From contig JASNZF010000001.1 of assembly GCA_048499805.1 (NCBI GenBank), positions 124,001-188,000 on the forward strand: DNA of 64,000 nucleotides, in the 5' to 3' direction. The DNA comes from JAWXBA01 sp048499805. GTDB lineage: Bacteria > Gemmatimonadota > Gemmatimonadetes > Gemmatimonadales > GWC2-71-9. Under the pieces are notes generated by a model. That model saw only the letters and a list, made by a program, of their open reading frames with translations, did no database searches and was not told the origin of the DNA. A program made the translations under genes and the position numbers. Below are positions 8,159 through 17,418 of the stretch, one piece after another (the first letter of the stretch is position 1; every line of letters starts with the position of its first letter).

Positions 8159-9520
8159 ATGCGCCACCCCCCTACCTTCCTGCTTGCCTTGCTGACGGCC
8201 ACGGCCACCACCGTCCCGCTGGCCGGCCAGGCCCCCCCGCCGGTTGCATTCGAGAACGTCACCGTCATTCCGATGGACACCGAGCGCCGCCTCGCCGGCC
8301 AGACGGTCGTGGTCGAGAACGGCCGGATCACCGCCATCACCCCGGCGGCGCAGGCCCGGATCCCCACCGGCGCCACCCGGGTGGACGGCCGCGGCAAGTT
8401 CCTGATTCCCGGCCTGACCGAGACGCACGGGCACCTGCCGGCCGGCAACGCGCCCGCCGAGACGGTGGACCGCACCCTCCAGCTCTACCTGCTGAGCGGG
8501 GTCACGACCGTGCGGGGCATGCTCGGCCATCCCAGCCAGCTGACCTGGCGCACCGAGGCCGCCACCTGGCAGCGACTTTCGCCCCGCCTGATCGTGGCGG
8601 GCCCGTCGTTCAACGGCAACACCGCGACCTCGCCCGAGGTGGCCGCCCGGATGGTCCGTGAGCAGAAGGCCGCCGGCTATGACCTGCTCAAGATCCATCC
8701 CGGGGTTTCCCGGGCGGCCTTCGATGCCATGGCCGCCACCGCCAGGGAAGTGGGCATTCCGTTCGCCGGCCATGTGCCGCTCGACGTGGGTGTCCATCGC
8801 GCCATCGAGGCGGGGTACGCCAGCATCGACCACCTCGACGGCTATGTCGAGGCGCTGATTCGCGATGGCGCCCCGGTCACCTCGGCGCAAACTGGCTGGT
8901 TCGGGCTGGCGCTCGTGGATTACATCGATCGTGCCAAGCTGGCGCCGCTGGCCCGCGCCACCCGCGACGCGGGGGTCTGGGTCAACGCCACCGAGACCCT
9001 GATGCAGACCATGGCCGGCGAGGGCCAGCCGGCCCTCATGCTCGCCGATCCCGCCATGCAGTACTGGCCGGAGGCGCAGGTGAACGCCTGGGCCAACTCG
9101 GTGCGCAACCTCCAGAACGATCCCGCCAACACTGCGGCCCGTCGCGCCGATTACCTGGAACTGCGCACCTGGCTCATCCGCTCGCTCCATGAGGCAGGAG
9201 TCGGGATCATCCTCGGTTCCGATGCCCCGCAGATCGGCAACGTCCCCGGATTCTCGGCGCTGGCCGAACTCGAGCTCATGGCACGGGCCGGGTTGTCGCC
9301 GTTCGAGGCGCTGGCCACGGGGACCCGGAATGTCGGTCGGTATCTCAAGGAACCGGATTTCGGGACGATCGCCGTGGGCCACCGTGCCGACCTGCTGCTG
9401 CTCGACGCTGATCCGCTGCAGGATATCGGCAACATCCGGCAGCAGGCCGGGGTGATGGTCTACGGGCGCTGGCTGCCCAAGGCGGAAGTCGATCGGCGCC
9501 TGGCAGGCATGCGTCGCTGA
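8159..9520 (+). CDS. Exported amidohydrolase, imidazolonepropionase-like
   Basis: The protein has 453 residues. The ATG at 8159 follows a good ribosome binding site (CAGGAGA) and precedes a signal peptide ending near LAGQ. Metal-binding motifs are GLTETHGHLP (HxH), LLKIHPGVS with a candidate carboxylated Lys, FAGHVPLD, SIDHLDGY and ILGSDAPQ (final metal Asp). The C-terminus has the usual GTIAVGHRADLLLLDADPL strand. Members of this exported group hydrolyse cyclic amides or peptidic substrates, but the specificity here is unknown. It is the second amidohydrolase in a row and is followed after 4 bases by an AraC-type regulator, which may control it. Confidence 0.88.
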   Translation: MRHPPTFLLALLTATATTVPLAGQAPPPVAFENVTVIPMDTERRLAGQTVVVENGRITAITPAAQARIPTGATRVDGRGKFLIPGLTETHGHLPAGNAPAETVDRTLQLYLLSGVTTVRGMLGHPSQLTWRTEAATWQRLSPRLIVAGPSFNGNTATSPEVAARMVREQKAAGYDLLKIHPGVSRAAFDAMAATAREVGIPFAGHVPLDVGVHRAIEAGYASIDHLDGYVEALIRDGAPVTSAQTGWFGLALVDYIDRAKLAPLARATRDAGVWVNATETLMQTMAGEGQPALMLADPAMQYWPEAQVNAWANSVRNLQNDPANTAARRADYLELRTWLIRSLHEAGVGIILGSDAPQIGNVPGFSALAELELMARAGLSPFEALATGTRNVGRYLKEPDFGTIAVGHRADLLLLDADPLQDIGNIRQQAGVMVYGRWLPKAEVDRRLAGMRR

Positions 9521-9524
9521 ACGG

Positions 9525-10370
9525 GTGGAATACCAGGAGTTGCGGCCGCCCGCCTCGTTGCGGCCGTTCGTCAAGTGCATTTGGACGTTGCGCGGGGTGA
9601 GCGACCAGACGGCCCCCCAGCGGATCATGCCCGATGGTTCCGTCGAACTCGTGCTGCACTTCAGCGGGACCTTCCGGCGGCACGAACCCGACGGCACCGT
9701 GGTGGAGCAGCCCCGGGCGTTGGTGGTGGGAATCGTCGACCGCTGGATGATGCTGGAATCGACCGGGGCGATCGACATCCTGGGGGTCCGGTTTCGCCCT
9801 GGAGCGGTGCGCGGGGTCCTCGGCGTAACGCAGGCCAACCTGGCCGGTCGCTGTCACGACCTCTCCAGCCTGTGCATCGACGCGCTGGACGGGCTGCTGC
9901 CGCAGGCACGGGATGAGACCGAGCCGGAGCGACGCGTCGCACTCGTGCTCGCCCACCTTGCCCGGGCAGCGGAAGTTGCCATTCCGCCCCATGCCACCGT
10001 CCTCCACACCGCTCGGCGGATCGTGGCGACCGCCGGCCGGGCCCCGATCCAGCAGATCGCTGAGGGCGCCGGGTGGAGCCTGCGGCACCTGGAGCGCCAA
10101 TTCCGCCGCGAGGTCGGGGTCACCGCCAAGGAGTTTGCCCGGTTGAGCCGTTTCCATGGGGTCGTGACCCGCCTGAAGCGCGGGAAGCCACCCCGCTGGT
10201 CCCGCTTGGCGGCGGAGGCGGGATACCACGATCAATCGCACCTGGTGAGGGATTTTCGGGAGTTCGGCGGCACCACCCCGGCCGCCTTCTGGCGAGAGAC
10301 CCATCCCCTCTCCGACCTCTTCCACACCTCCGTCGAATTTCTACAAGACGAAGCCGGCACGACCGCGTAG
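9525..10370 (+). CDS. AraC family transcriptional regulator with DUF6597-like N-terminal domain
   Basis: The protein has 281 residues from a GTG start four bases after the amidohydrolase stop. The N-terminal part (about 1-110; LRPFVKCIWTLRG, IMPDGSVELVLHF) matches the domain often found before AraC DNA-binding domains in environmental bacteria. The C-terminal 100 residues form two helix-turn-helix units, seen as APIQQIAEGAGWSLRHLERQF and AAEAGYHDQSHLVRDFREFG. Proteins of this class bind DNA as ligand-responsive activators. The tight spacing suggests it is co-transcribed with, and may regulate, the preceding amidohydrolase genes. Confidence 0.88.
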   Translation: MEYQELRPPASLRPFVKCIWTLRGVSDQTAPQRIMPDGSVELVLHFSGTFRRHEPDGTVVEQPRALVVGIVDRWMMLESTGAIDILGVRFRPGAVRGVLGVTQANLAGRCHDLSSLCIDALDGLLPQARDETEPERRVALVLAHLARAAEVAIPPHATVLHTARRIVATAGRAPIQQIAEGAGWSLRHLERQFRREVGVTAKEFARLSRFHGVVTRLKRGKPPRWSRLAAEAGYHDQSHLVRDFREFGGTTPAAFWRETHPLSDLFHTSVEFLQDEAGTTA

Positions 10371-10428
10371 CTTGGGCGTCATCGGGCGGTGGTCGCCGCC
10401 TCCACTCCCCTTTCGCCGGAACCAATCG

Positions 10429-10902
10429 ATGACTCGATGGCTGCCCAGCTTCGCCGCATGCTTCCTGTTGTCTGCCGCACCAGTGTCGGCCCAATCCGCC
10501 GCCCCGGGCCTCCCAGGCCTGGCGTTCATGAGCGGCTGCTGGCAAGGCAAGACGGCGTCGGGAAGCACGATCGAGGAGCACTACACCACACCGTCCAGCA
10601 ATCTGATCCTCGGGACGACCCGATACCTCCGGGATGGGGCGACGCGGAACTTTGAATTCACGATGATCAACGCGGACAGCAGTGGCTCACGCGTGACCCC
10701 CCACCCTGGTGGGCGGGCCAGTGTCAGCTTTCGGGAGTCCGGGAGGACCCCGACCAGCGTGGTGTGGGACAACGCCTCCCACGACTTCCCGCAGCGGATT
10801 CGTTACGAACGGGTGGGACAGGACAGCCTGGTGGCGACCATTTCGTTGATCGATGGGTCGCGCGCCACCGGGTACCGAATGGGGAAGGTGGGCTGCCCGT
10901 AG
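10429..10902 (+). CDS. Small exported protein, DUF6265-like
   Basis: This 157-residue protein starts at the ATG at 10429 and has a signal peptide ending in PVSAQ. The mature part has the pattern FMSGCWQG near its start, then short beta strands (NLILGTTRYLR, FEFTMINAD) and a late NASHDFPQRIRYER segment. This is the arrangement of the DUF6265 family of small periplasmic beta-sandwich proteins, whose function is unknown. A TAGCTT promoter-like hexamer at 10368 lies about 55 bases upstream. It could be read alone or from the AraC gene. Confidence 0.7.
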   Translation: MTRWLPSFAACFLLSAAPVSAQSAAPGLPGLAFMSGCWQGKTASGSTIEEHYTTPSSNLILGTTRYLRDGATRNFEFTMINADSSGSRVTPHPGGRASVSFRESGRTPTSVVWDNASHDFPQRIRYERVGQDSLVATISLIDGSRATGYRMGKVGCP

Positions 10903-10912
10903 TCGGGGGGGC

Positions 10913-11050
10913 AGCGGGGCAGCGGGGCAGGGGGGCCGCACCCAAGGGCCGAGATCACGCGCACAGGTGGCATTGACACCCCTACCGGCCACAGTACATT
11001 CGGCCCCGCTGCCCCGCTGCCCCGCTGCCCCGCTGCCCCGCTGCCCCGCT
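10913..11050. repeat. Inverted array of 8-bp units (AGCGGGGC / GCCCCGCT)
   Basis: Two AGCGGGGC units at 10913-10928 face six perfect GCCCCGCT units at 11003-11050, so the arms can pair. The second array stops four bases before the stop codon of the M28 gene. Read with that gene, its mRNA ends in tandem AGCGGGGC copies. The same 8-base word follows two other reverse-strand genes at 29150 and 36325. Confidence 0.75.
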
Positions 11051-11053
11051 GCG

Positions 11054-12433
11054 CTACCGCGGCAACCGCTCCGGCATCTCGGCGATCACGTACGCCATGA
11101 CCGCCATCGCGGCAACATTGCGGGCGACCTCGACCGGGTCGAGCTTGTCCACCGTGTCGGCGTTGGTGTGGTGGTACCAGAAGTAGCGGGTGCCGTCCAC
11201 CTGGTGGCCCATGCCGGGCACCCCTTCGGCCATGATCGGCCCGATATCCGCCCCACCGCCGCTCGGGCCGATGGTGATTGGACCGATCCGCCCCATCAGG
11301 CCGGCAACCTGCTGGACGATGGCCCGGGCGGCGTCGCTCCCCGTGAAGCCGAAGCCGGTGGGGGCGAAGACTCCCCCATCGGACTCGATCGCGAGGATGT
11401 GGTTGGCCAGCTCGGCGCGGTGCTGGTCGCGGTAGGCGTTGCCGCCGCGGAGCCCGTTTTCCTCGTTCGTCCAACCCACCACCCGGATGGTGCGGCGCGG
11501 TTGCAGGCCCAGCTCCTTCATCAGGCGGATTGCCTCCCAGGCGATCACCACCCCGCCACCGTCGTCGGTGGCCCCCGTGCCGACATCCCAGCTGTCGATG
11601 TGCCCGCCCATCACGATCACCTCGTCCGGGAACTCCCGTCCCCGGATCTCGCCCATCACGTTGCGCGATTGGACGTCGGGCAGGGTCTGGGCCGCCATCT
11701 GCACCCGCACCCGGATCGGCTGCCCGCGATCCTGCATCCGGTGCAGCATCATCGCGTCTTCCATCGTGATCGCGAAATGCGGGATCCGTGTCACCGTGGA
11801 ATCGTAGGCCATCCCGCCGGTGTGCGGGGTCTGCATCCCGAACGGACCCACCGACCGGATCATGCTGGCGACCGCGCCGGCACGCGCGGCCGCGATGGCG
11901 CCCTGGCTGCGGTACTGGACGGTCTGGCCATAGGTGGTGAAGGGGACATCGAAGAGCACGATCTTGCCGCGCGCCTGGGCCGCCTTCGCCTCGAGGTCGG
12001 CAAAGCTCGACACCACCAGGACATCCGCGATGATCCCGCCCGGCGGCGTGCCGATGCTGCCGCCCAGGCCGAGCATCGGCAGCCTGGCCCAGCGCGGGAG
12101 CAGCAGTTCGGCGGATTCCTCGCCCCGGACCCAGCGCGGCACCATCACCGGCTCGCCGCGCACGTTGTCGAGGCCGTCGCGGCGCATTTCCGCCATGATC
12201 CAGTCGATGGCCTGCTCCAGGTTCGGCGTCCCGCTGAAGCGCGGGCCAAACCGGTCCCCCATCTCGGCGATCCGGTGCCAGGCGGCGCTGTCAGCCAGGG
12301 CCGCGTCGATCAGCCGGTTGGCGGCGGCCTGGTACTGCTGCTGCAGCGGCGTGAGACGGGGGGAGCGCTGGGCACCGAGGGGCGCCGCGAGGAGGCAGAA
12401 GGAAGCGAGCAGGAAGGTTCCACGGCCATGCAT
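11054..12433 (-). CDS. Exported M28 family aminopeptidase
   Basis: This 459-residue protein has a signal peptide ending in PLGAQ. The start is supported by GAGGAAC seven or so bases upstream. A PA-like insert lies around residues 130-250. The zinc-peptidase core follows: GGHIDSWDVGTGATDDGGG (His and bridging Asp), WTNEENGLRGG (catalytic and metal Glu), IESDGGVF (Asp) and YHHTNADTVD (His). All M28 residues are present. The enzyme should remove N-terminal residues from peptides in the periplasm or outside. It is convergent with the DUF6265-like gene and divergent from the DASS transporter. Confidence 0.92.
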   Translation of the reverse strand: MHGRGTFLLASFCLLAAPLGAQRSPRLTPLQQQYQAAANRLIDAALADSAAWHRIAEMGDRFGPRFSGTPNLEQAIDWIMAEMRRDGLDNVRGEPVMVPRWVRGEESAELLLPRWARLPMLGLGGSIGTPPGGIIADVLVVSSFADLEAKAAQARGKIVLFDVPFTTYGQTVQYRSQGAIAAARAGAVASMIRSVGPFGMQTPHTGGMAYDSTVTRIPHFAITMEDAMMLHRMQDRGQPIRVRVQMAAQTLPDVQSRNVMGEIRGREFPDEVIVMGGHIDSWDVGTGATDDGGGVVIAWEAIRLMKELGLQPRRTIRVVGWTNEENGLRGGNAYRDQHRAELANHILAIESDGGVFAPTGFGFTGSDAARAIVQQVAGLMGRIGPITIGPSGGGADIGPIMAEGVPGMGHQVDGTRYFWYHHTNADTVDKLDPVEVARNVAAMAVMAYVIAEMPERLPR

Positions 12434-12664
12434 CAGGTTCCTCGACGAAGGAAGGTATAGGAAGGATATCAGGGCATGGCCTGGCGCGGCACCGGCACGG
12501 GTGGCGGGGGCGGGGGCGTGGCTCCTCTCCCGCCACCACCTCCCGGTCGCGATGCGAGCGTATAGATTGCACGGACCCTTCGAGTTGCGCGTCGGTCCGG
12601 CCGGTGGGAGGCTCGCCCTCTCCCCGCCTTCCGCTGCGAGTTCCCCGCAGTCCCCGGAGCCCAG
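12434..12664. promoter_or_regulatory. Divergent promoter region between M28 peptidase and DASS transporter
   Basis: No gene is visible in these 231 bases. Forward, TATAGATT at 12561-12568 is a plausible -10 for the transporter. On the reverse strand, two TATA-containing stretches at about 12455-12470 could serve the peptidase. No clear -35 hexamers or operator palindromes were found. The middle is a very GC-rich run. Confidence 0.35.
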
Positions 12665-14158
12665 TTGACTGATATCCCTGCCCCCGAGGACTCGAGCGGG
12701 CTGGCGAAGCGGGTCGGCCTGCTGCTTGGCCCGGTGGCCTTCCTCCTGCTCATCGCCTTGCCGGTCCCCGAGGCGCTGGGCCCGACCGGCGCGCGCACCG
12801 GGGCGGTGATGGCCTGGATGGCCATCTGGTGGCTGACGGAGGCGGTCCCCATCCCGGTCACCGCGCTCCTTCCCCTGCCCCTGTTCCCGGCGCTCGGCAT
12901 CCTGGACATGGGTGCCACCGCGGCGCCGTTCGCCAACGAGCTGATCTTCCTCTTCATGGGCGGCTTCTTCATCGCCGCCGCGATGGAGCGGAGCGGCCTC
13001 CACCGGCGGGTGGCACTCGCGATCGTCCACGCCATCGGCACCAGCCCCGAACGCCTGGTCCTCGGGTTCATGCTGGCCACCGCCTTCCTGTCGATGTGGA
13101 TCTCCAACACCGCCACCGCCACGATGATGCTGCCGATCGCGATCGCGGTGGGCGAGATGCTCAAGCCGGTCGACCGGAAGGGTCCCTATGAGTTCGGGAT
13201 CGCCCTGATGCTGGGCATCGCATACGGGGCCTCGATCGGGGGGATCAGCACCCTGATCGGTACCCCCCCCAACGCCATCCTCGCCGCTGCAGCGCAGGAA
13301 ATCCTGGGAATCCAGATCGGCTTCGGCGAGTGGATGCTGGTCGGGCTGCCGGTGGCGGTCGCCATGCTCCCGCTCACCTGGCTGGCGCTCGTCAAGGTGC
13401 TCTATCCGCCCCGGGACCTGGTCGGGGGGGCGGCGGACCTGATTCGCCAGGAGCGGGCCCGCCTGGGACCGGTGACCCGGGGCGAGCGGATTGTCGGGGT
13501 GGTGTTCGTGGTCACCGCCCTGGCCTGGATCTTCCGCACCCCGAAGGACCTCGGCACGCTGGTGATTCCCGGGATCACCACCGTGGCCCCCTGGGTCCAG
13601 GACTCCACGATCGCGATGGCGGCCGCGCTGCTGCTCTTCAGCATCCCCCTCGACCTGCGGAAGGGCGAGTTCATCCTTGACTGGGGCGCCGGCCGTCGGA
13701 TCGCCTGGGGAGTCCTGATCCTCTTCGGTGGCGGGCTCTCCCTCGCCCGGGCGATGGAGCAATCCGGGCTCGCCGCGTGGATCGGGTCGTTCGTGACCAT
13801 TCTCGAGTCCGTCCCCTTCTGGGTCCTCATCCTCGCGGTGGTGGCGCTGGTGGTCTTCCTGACCGAGGTCACCTCCAACGCCGCCACCACCACCATGGCC
13901 ATGCCGATCATGGCCGGGGCCGGCCTGGCCCTCGGGGTCCCGCCGATGGCCCTGATGACCGCCGCGGCCCTGGCCGCCTCCATGGCCTTCATGCTGCCGG
14001 TGGCGACCCCGCCCAATGCCATCGTCTTCAGCTCCGGCTACCTGACGATCCCCCAGATGGTGCGGGCCGGGCTGCTCCTCAACCTGGTCGCGATCATCGT
14101 CGTTACCCTCGTGGGCCTCTTCCTGGTGCCCCGCATCCTCCTGCCGGGGCTGCCGTGA
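12665..14158 (+). CDS. DASS (SLC13) family sodium:di/tricarboxylate transporter
   Basis: This 497-residue inner-membrane protein has about 11-12 hydrophobic segments. Two family motifs each hold an SNT-type tripeptide: WISNTATATMMLP in the first half and TEVTSNAATTTMAMP in the second, with PPNAI loops (LIGTPPNAI and ATPPNAI) after each. These inverted-repeat sodium and carboxylate sites define the DASS family, which imports succinate, malate, citrate or similar acids with Na+. The start is TTG at 12665, the only candidate close to the first membrane segment. The gene sits just upstream of a SusC/SusD pair. Confidence 0.92.
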   Translation: MTDIPAPEDSSGLAKRVGLLLGPVAFLLLIALPVPEALGPTGARTGAVMAWMAIWWLTEAVPIPVTALLPLPLFPALGILDMGATAAPFANELIFLFMGGFFIAAAMERSGLHRRVALAIVHAIGTSPERLVLGFMLATAFLSMWISNTATATMMLPIAIAVGEMLKPVDRKGPYEFGIALMLGIAYGASIGGISTLIGTPPNAILAAAAQEILGIQIGFGEWMLVGLPVAVAMLPLTWLALVKVLYPPRDLVGGAADLIRQERARLGPVTRGERIVGVVFVVTALAWIFRTPKDLGTLVIPGITTVAPWVQDSTIAMAAALLLFSIPLDLRKGEFILDWGAGRRIAWGVLILFGGGLSLARAMEQSGLAAWIGSFVTILESVPFWVLILAVVALVVFLTEVTSNAATTTMAMPIMAGAGLALGVPPMALMTAAALAASMAFMLPVATPPNAIVFSSGYLTIPQMVRAGLLLNLVAIIVVTLVGLFLVPRILLPGLP

Positions 14159-14277
14159 CCGGTCCTTCCCTCCCGCGGCCGCTGGGGTGTACCTTGCCCG
14201 GGATCGATGCACCCCGGCCCGACCATCTCACCTCGGTATCCCGCTCGATGCTCCAACCTTCCGTCCGGAGACTCCCC

Positions 14278-17200
14278 GTGAACGCTCGCTTCCCTGGGGG
14301 GCGCGGCACTGCTGCGGCCCTCGCGCTCCTCATGGCCCTGCTCCTGGCACCAGGCATGGCCGTGGCCCAGACAGGCTCCCTGACCGGTCGTGCGGTCATC
14401 GCGGGGACGGATGAACCGCTCCCCGGCGCCGAGATCACGGTGCTTTCCGCGACGGTGCGCCGCACGGTGGTGACCCGGGTCGACGGACGGTACACCGTGG
14501 CCGGCCTGCCCGAGGGGGTCTACACCGTCGAGGCCCGGCGCATCGGGTTCGCGCTGCGCACCGCCCAGAACGTCACCATCGGCACCGGGGCCGCCACGCT
14601 GGACTTCCAGCTGACGGCGATCACCCTGCGGCTCGAGGAGGTGGTCGTCACCGGCGTCACCGACCCCACGGCCGGGGTCAAGGTGCCCTTCACCGTGGGC
14701 CGGGTCAACGCCGAGGAGCTGCCGGTGGCCACCGTGAACGCGGTGGACAACCTGCAGGGCAAGATCGCCGGTGTCTCGATCGTCACCAGCCCGGAGCCGG
14801 GCAGCGGCACCAACATCCAGCTCCGGTCCCCGACCAGCATCAGCAAGAGCAACAGCCCGCTCTTCGTCGTGGACGGGGTGCTCCTCAGCTCCGCCTTCGG
14901 GGCCTCGTCCGCCGACATCGCCGGCCTGGACATCGAGAGCATCGAGGTCGTCAAGGGCGCCGCGGCGGCCTCGCTCTACGGTTCCCGTGCCGCGGCGGGC
15001 GTCATCCAGATCCGCACCAAGCGGGGCCGGGACGTGGCCGGTGACCAGACCCGGGTGACGGTCCGGAGCGAGTTCGGCTCCAGCACCATCTCCCGCCCGG
15101 TCAAGTATGCCACCCAGCACATCTACCAGACCAACGCGGCCGGGGAATACATCAACGCCAGCGGGGCGGTCGTGCCGCGCGAGCAGCGGATCCTCAAGCC
15201 CGAGGCCACCCGGTTCCAGGACACCCCGTTCGTGCAGCCGTTCGACCACATCGGCGCGTTCTTCGATCCGGGGACCTTCGCCACGAACTCCATCTCGGTG
15301 GCCCAGAACACCGGCACCACCAACTTCTTCGCCTCCGCCGCCCGCGAGAACCAGGACGGCGTCGTGCTCGGCGCCGGCGCCTATGGCCGGACCGACGTGC
15401 GCCTCAACCTCGATCACCGGCCGGGCCGGAGCATCCAGATCTCCACCAGCCTGTACCACATGCGCTCGCACCGGGATGACATCTACGGCGATGCCTTCAC
15501 CGACCTGGCCCAGCAGGCGCCCGACGTTGACCTGACCACGCCGGATCCCGACGGCACCCCGTACAACTTCCAGCCTGACCCGATCGGCGTGCGGCCCAAC
15601 CCGCTCTACATCCTCGCCACCGAGGACAACTGGACCAATCGCACCCGGACCCTCGGGAGTGCGGACCTCAGTTGGACCCCCCTCGACTGGCTCACCCTCT
15701 CGGGCACCGTCAGCTATGACCGCTCCGACCGGCTGATCCAGGAGTACCTGGCTCGCGGCCTCAAGTCGCTCGGCACCAACTCCAGCATCGGCAGCCTCCG
15801 CCGGGGCGACGGGGCCACCCAGTCGATCAATACCTCGCTCAACGCCAACCTGCTCCGCCGGTTCGGCGACCTGACGATGCGCGGCAGTGTCCGCACCCTG
15901 CTGGAGCGCGAAACCGCCGACTTCTTCGACGCCACCGGCACCGACTTCTCGGTCAATGCCGTGCCCGACCTCAATGCGGCGCGGGTGGCCAACATCGGCC
16001 AGACCTTCTCCGAGATCCGGGCCAACTCGGTCATCGGGTCCGCCGGGCTGGACTGGAAGGAGAAGCTGGTGGTCGATGGGCTGGTCCGCCGGGACGGCAG
16101 CTCCCTCTTCGGTCCCGAGGAGCGCAACGCCACCTACTACCGGGTCAGCGGCGCCTACCGGATGACCGAGGAGGCGTGGTGGCCGGTGGACGCCATCAGC
16201 GAGTTCAAGCTCCGGATCTCGCAGGGCACCGCCGGCGGCCGGCCCTCGTTCGCCGACCAATACGAGACCTACGACATCGGGACCGGCGGCGTCCTCTCCA
16301 AGGCCACCCTCGGGAACCGCTCGCTCAAGCCGGAAAAGGCCAAGGAAACCGAATTCGGCATCGACATGATCGCCTGGGACCGGCTCTCGCTCCAGCTGTC
16401 CTACGCCAGGACCACGGTGACCGACCAGCTCCTCCTGGTCCCCCTGCCCGCGGTCTTCGGGTTCACCAGCCAGTGGCAGAACGCCGGCACCATTGAGGGC
16501 AACACCGTCGAGGCCACCCTGCAGGCCCAGCTCCTGAACCGCTCCAGCACCAGCCTCTATGTCGGCGCAGTGTTCGATCGGAGCCGCAACGAGATCACCG
16601 AGTTCGAGCTGCCCTGCTTCCGGACCCAGACCATCGGGTACCGGTGCGCCGGCGAGGAGCTCGGCACCATGTACGGCCACAAGTTCCTCCGGGACCTGAA
16701 TGACCTGCCGGCCGTCCACTCCGGGTCCGCCGGCCAGTTCCAGGTCAATGACGACGGGTTCGTCGTGCCGGTCGGCGCCGGGGCCAGCTACACCGACATG
16801 CTGTGGGGCACGACCGTGTCGATCGACGGCGTCAACTACCCATGGGGGATCCCGTTCCGGCAGCTGGACGCCGCCGGCCAGCCGGCCGTCACCCGGATCG
16901 GCTCGGGCAACCCCGACTACAACCTCGGGTTCAACGCCACCCTGCGCCACAAGAACCTCACCGTCTACGGCCTGCTCGGCGCCCAGATCGGCGGCGATGT
17001 CTACAACAGCACCAAGCAGCGCATGTTCCAGAACCAGCGCAGCGCCGAGCAGGACCAGGGCGGCAAGCCGGACGAGCTCAAGAAGCCGGAGCTGTACTAC
17101 ACCACGTTCTACAATGCCAATACCGTCAACAATTACTTCATCGAGGACGCCACCTTCCTCAAGCTGCGGGAACTCGCGGTCACCTACCGCGTCAACCCCG

Positions 17201-17388
17201 CCGCCGTGGCCCCGCTCCGCACCCTCGGGGTCAAGGGGATGACCGTCAGCCTGGTGGGACGCAACCTCCTGGTGCTGACCGACTACACCGGCTACGACCC
17301 GGAGATCGGCACGGTCACCAACCGGCTGGACAGCTTCAGCTATCCCCAGTATCGCACGCTCACCGGCAGCCTCACCATCGAGTTTTGA
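14278..17388 (+). CDS. SusC/RagA-like TonB-linked outer-membrane transporter
   Basis: This protein of 1036 residues is read from a GTG at 14278 with GGAG seven bases upstream; an ATG at 14248 has no ribosome binding site. After a signal peptide ending MAVAQ comes a carboxypeptidase-regulatory-like domain (about 25-105). A TonB-box-like stretch LEEVVVTG follows, then a plug domain with FVVDGVLL, IESIEVVKG and AAAGVIQIRTKRG, and a beta barrel to the C-terminal Phe. SusC proteins import large nutrients such as glycans or peptides, powered by TonB. The next gene encodes the matching SusD lipoprotein. The pair is typical of Bacteroidota, but SusCD-like systems also occur in Gemmatimonadota; the base composition matches the neighbours. 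Confidence 0.93.
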   Translation: MNARFPGGRGTAAALALLMALLLAPGMAVAQTGSLTGRAVIAGTDEPLPGAEITVLSATVRRTVVTRVDGRYTVAGLPEGVYTVEARRIGFALRTAQNVTIGTGAATLDFQLTAITLRLEEVVVTGVTDPTAGVKVPFTVGRVNAEELPVATVNAVDNLQGKIAGVSIVTSPEPGSGTNIQLRSPTSISKSNSPLFVVDGVLLSSAFGASSADIAGLDIESIEVVKGAAAASLYGSRAAAGVIQIRTKRGRDVAGDQTRVTVRSEFGSSTISRPVKYATQHIYQTNAAGEYINASGAVVPREQRILKPEATRFQDTPFVQPFDHIGAFFDPGTFATNSISVAQNTGTTNFFASAARENQDGVVLGAGAYGRTDVRLNLDHRPGRSIQISTSLYHMRSHRDDIYGDAFTDLAQQAPDVDLTTPDPDGTPYNFQPDPIGVRPNPLYILATEDNWTNRTRTLGSADLSWTPLDWLTLSGTVSYDRSDRLIQEYLARGLKSLGTNSSIGSLRRGDGATQSINTSLNANLLRRFGDLTMRGSVRTLLERETADFFDATGTDFSVNAVPDLNAARVANIGQTFSEIRANSVIGSAGLDWKEKLVVDGLVRRDGSSLFGPEERNATYYRVSGAYRMTEEAWWPVDAISEFKLRISQGTAGGRPSFADQYETYDIGTGGVLSKATLGNRSLKPEKAKETEFGIDMIAWDRLSLQLSYARTTVTDQLLLVPLPAVFGFTSQWQNAGTIEGNTVEATLQAQLLNRSSTSLYVGAVFDRSRNEITEFELPCFRTQTIGYRCAGEELGTMYGHKFLRDLNDLPAVHSGSAGQFQVNDDGFVVPVGAGASYTDMLWGTTVSIDGVNYPWGIPFRQLDAAGQPAVTRIGSGNPDYNLGFNATLRHKNLTVYGLLGAQIGGDVYNSTKQRMFQNQRSAEQDQGGKPDELKKPELYYTTFYNANTVNNYFIEDATFLKLRELAVTYRVNPAAVAPLRTLGVKGMTVSLVGRNLLVLTDYTGYDPEIGTVTNRLDSFSYPQYRTLTGSLTIEF

Positions 17389-17418
17389 GCCATGACGACC
17401 GAGAAAGGACTCCGATCC

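Noticed and set aside
11003..11050. Tandem 8-base units considered as a CRISPR array or minisatellite gene
   Set aside because: The units are contiguous with no spacers and there are no cas genes. The same applies to the CCCGACA array at 54496.
10853..12460. Long forward open frame across the M28 peptidase gene
   Set aside because: It is the shadow of the reverse-strand M28 gene, which has complete metal motifs. The forward translation is His/Pro/Arg-rich with no recognisable fold.
12434..14212. N-terminal extension of the M28 reading frame to about 1050 codons, over the transporter
   Set aside because: The M28 signal peptide and ribosome binding site fix the start at 12433; the extension is antisense to the DASS transporter and has no domain.
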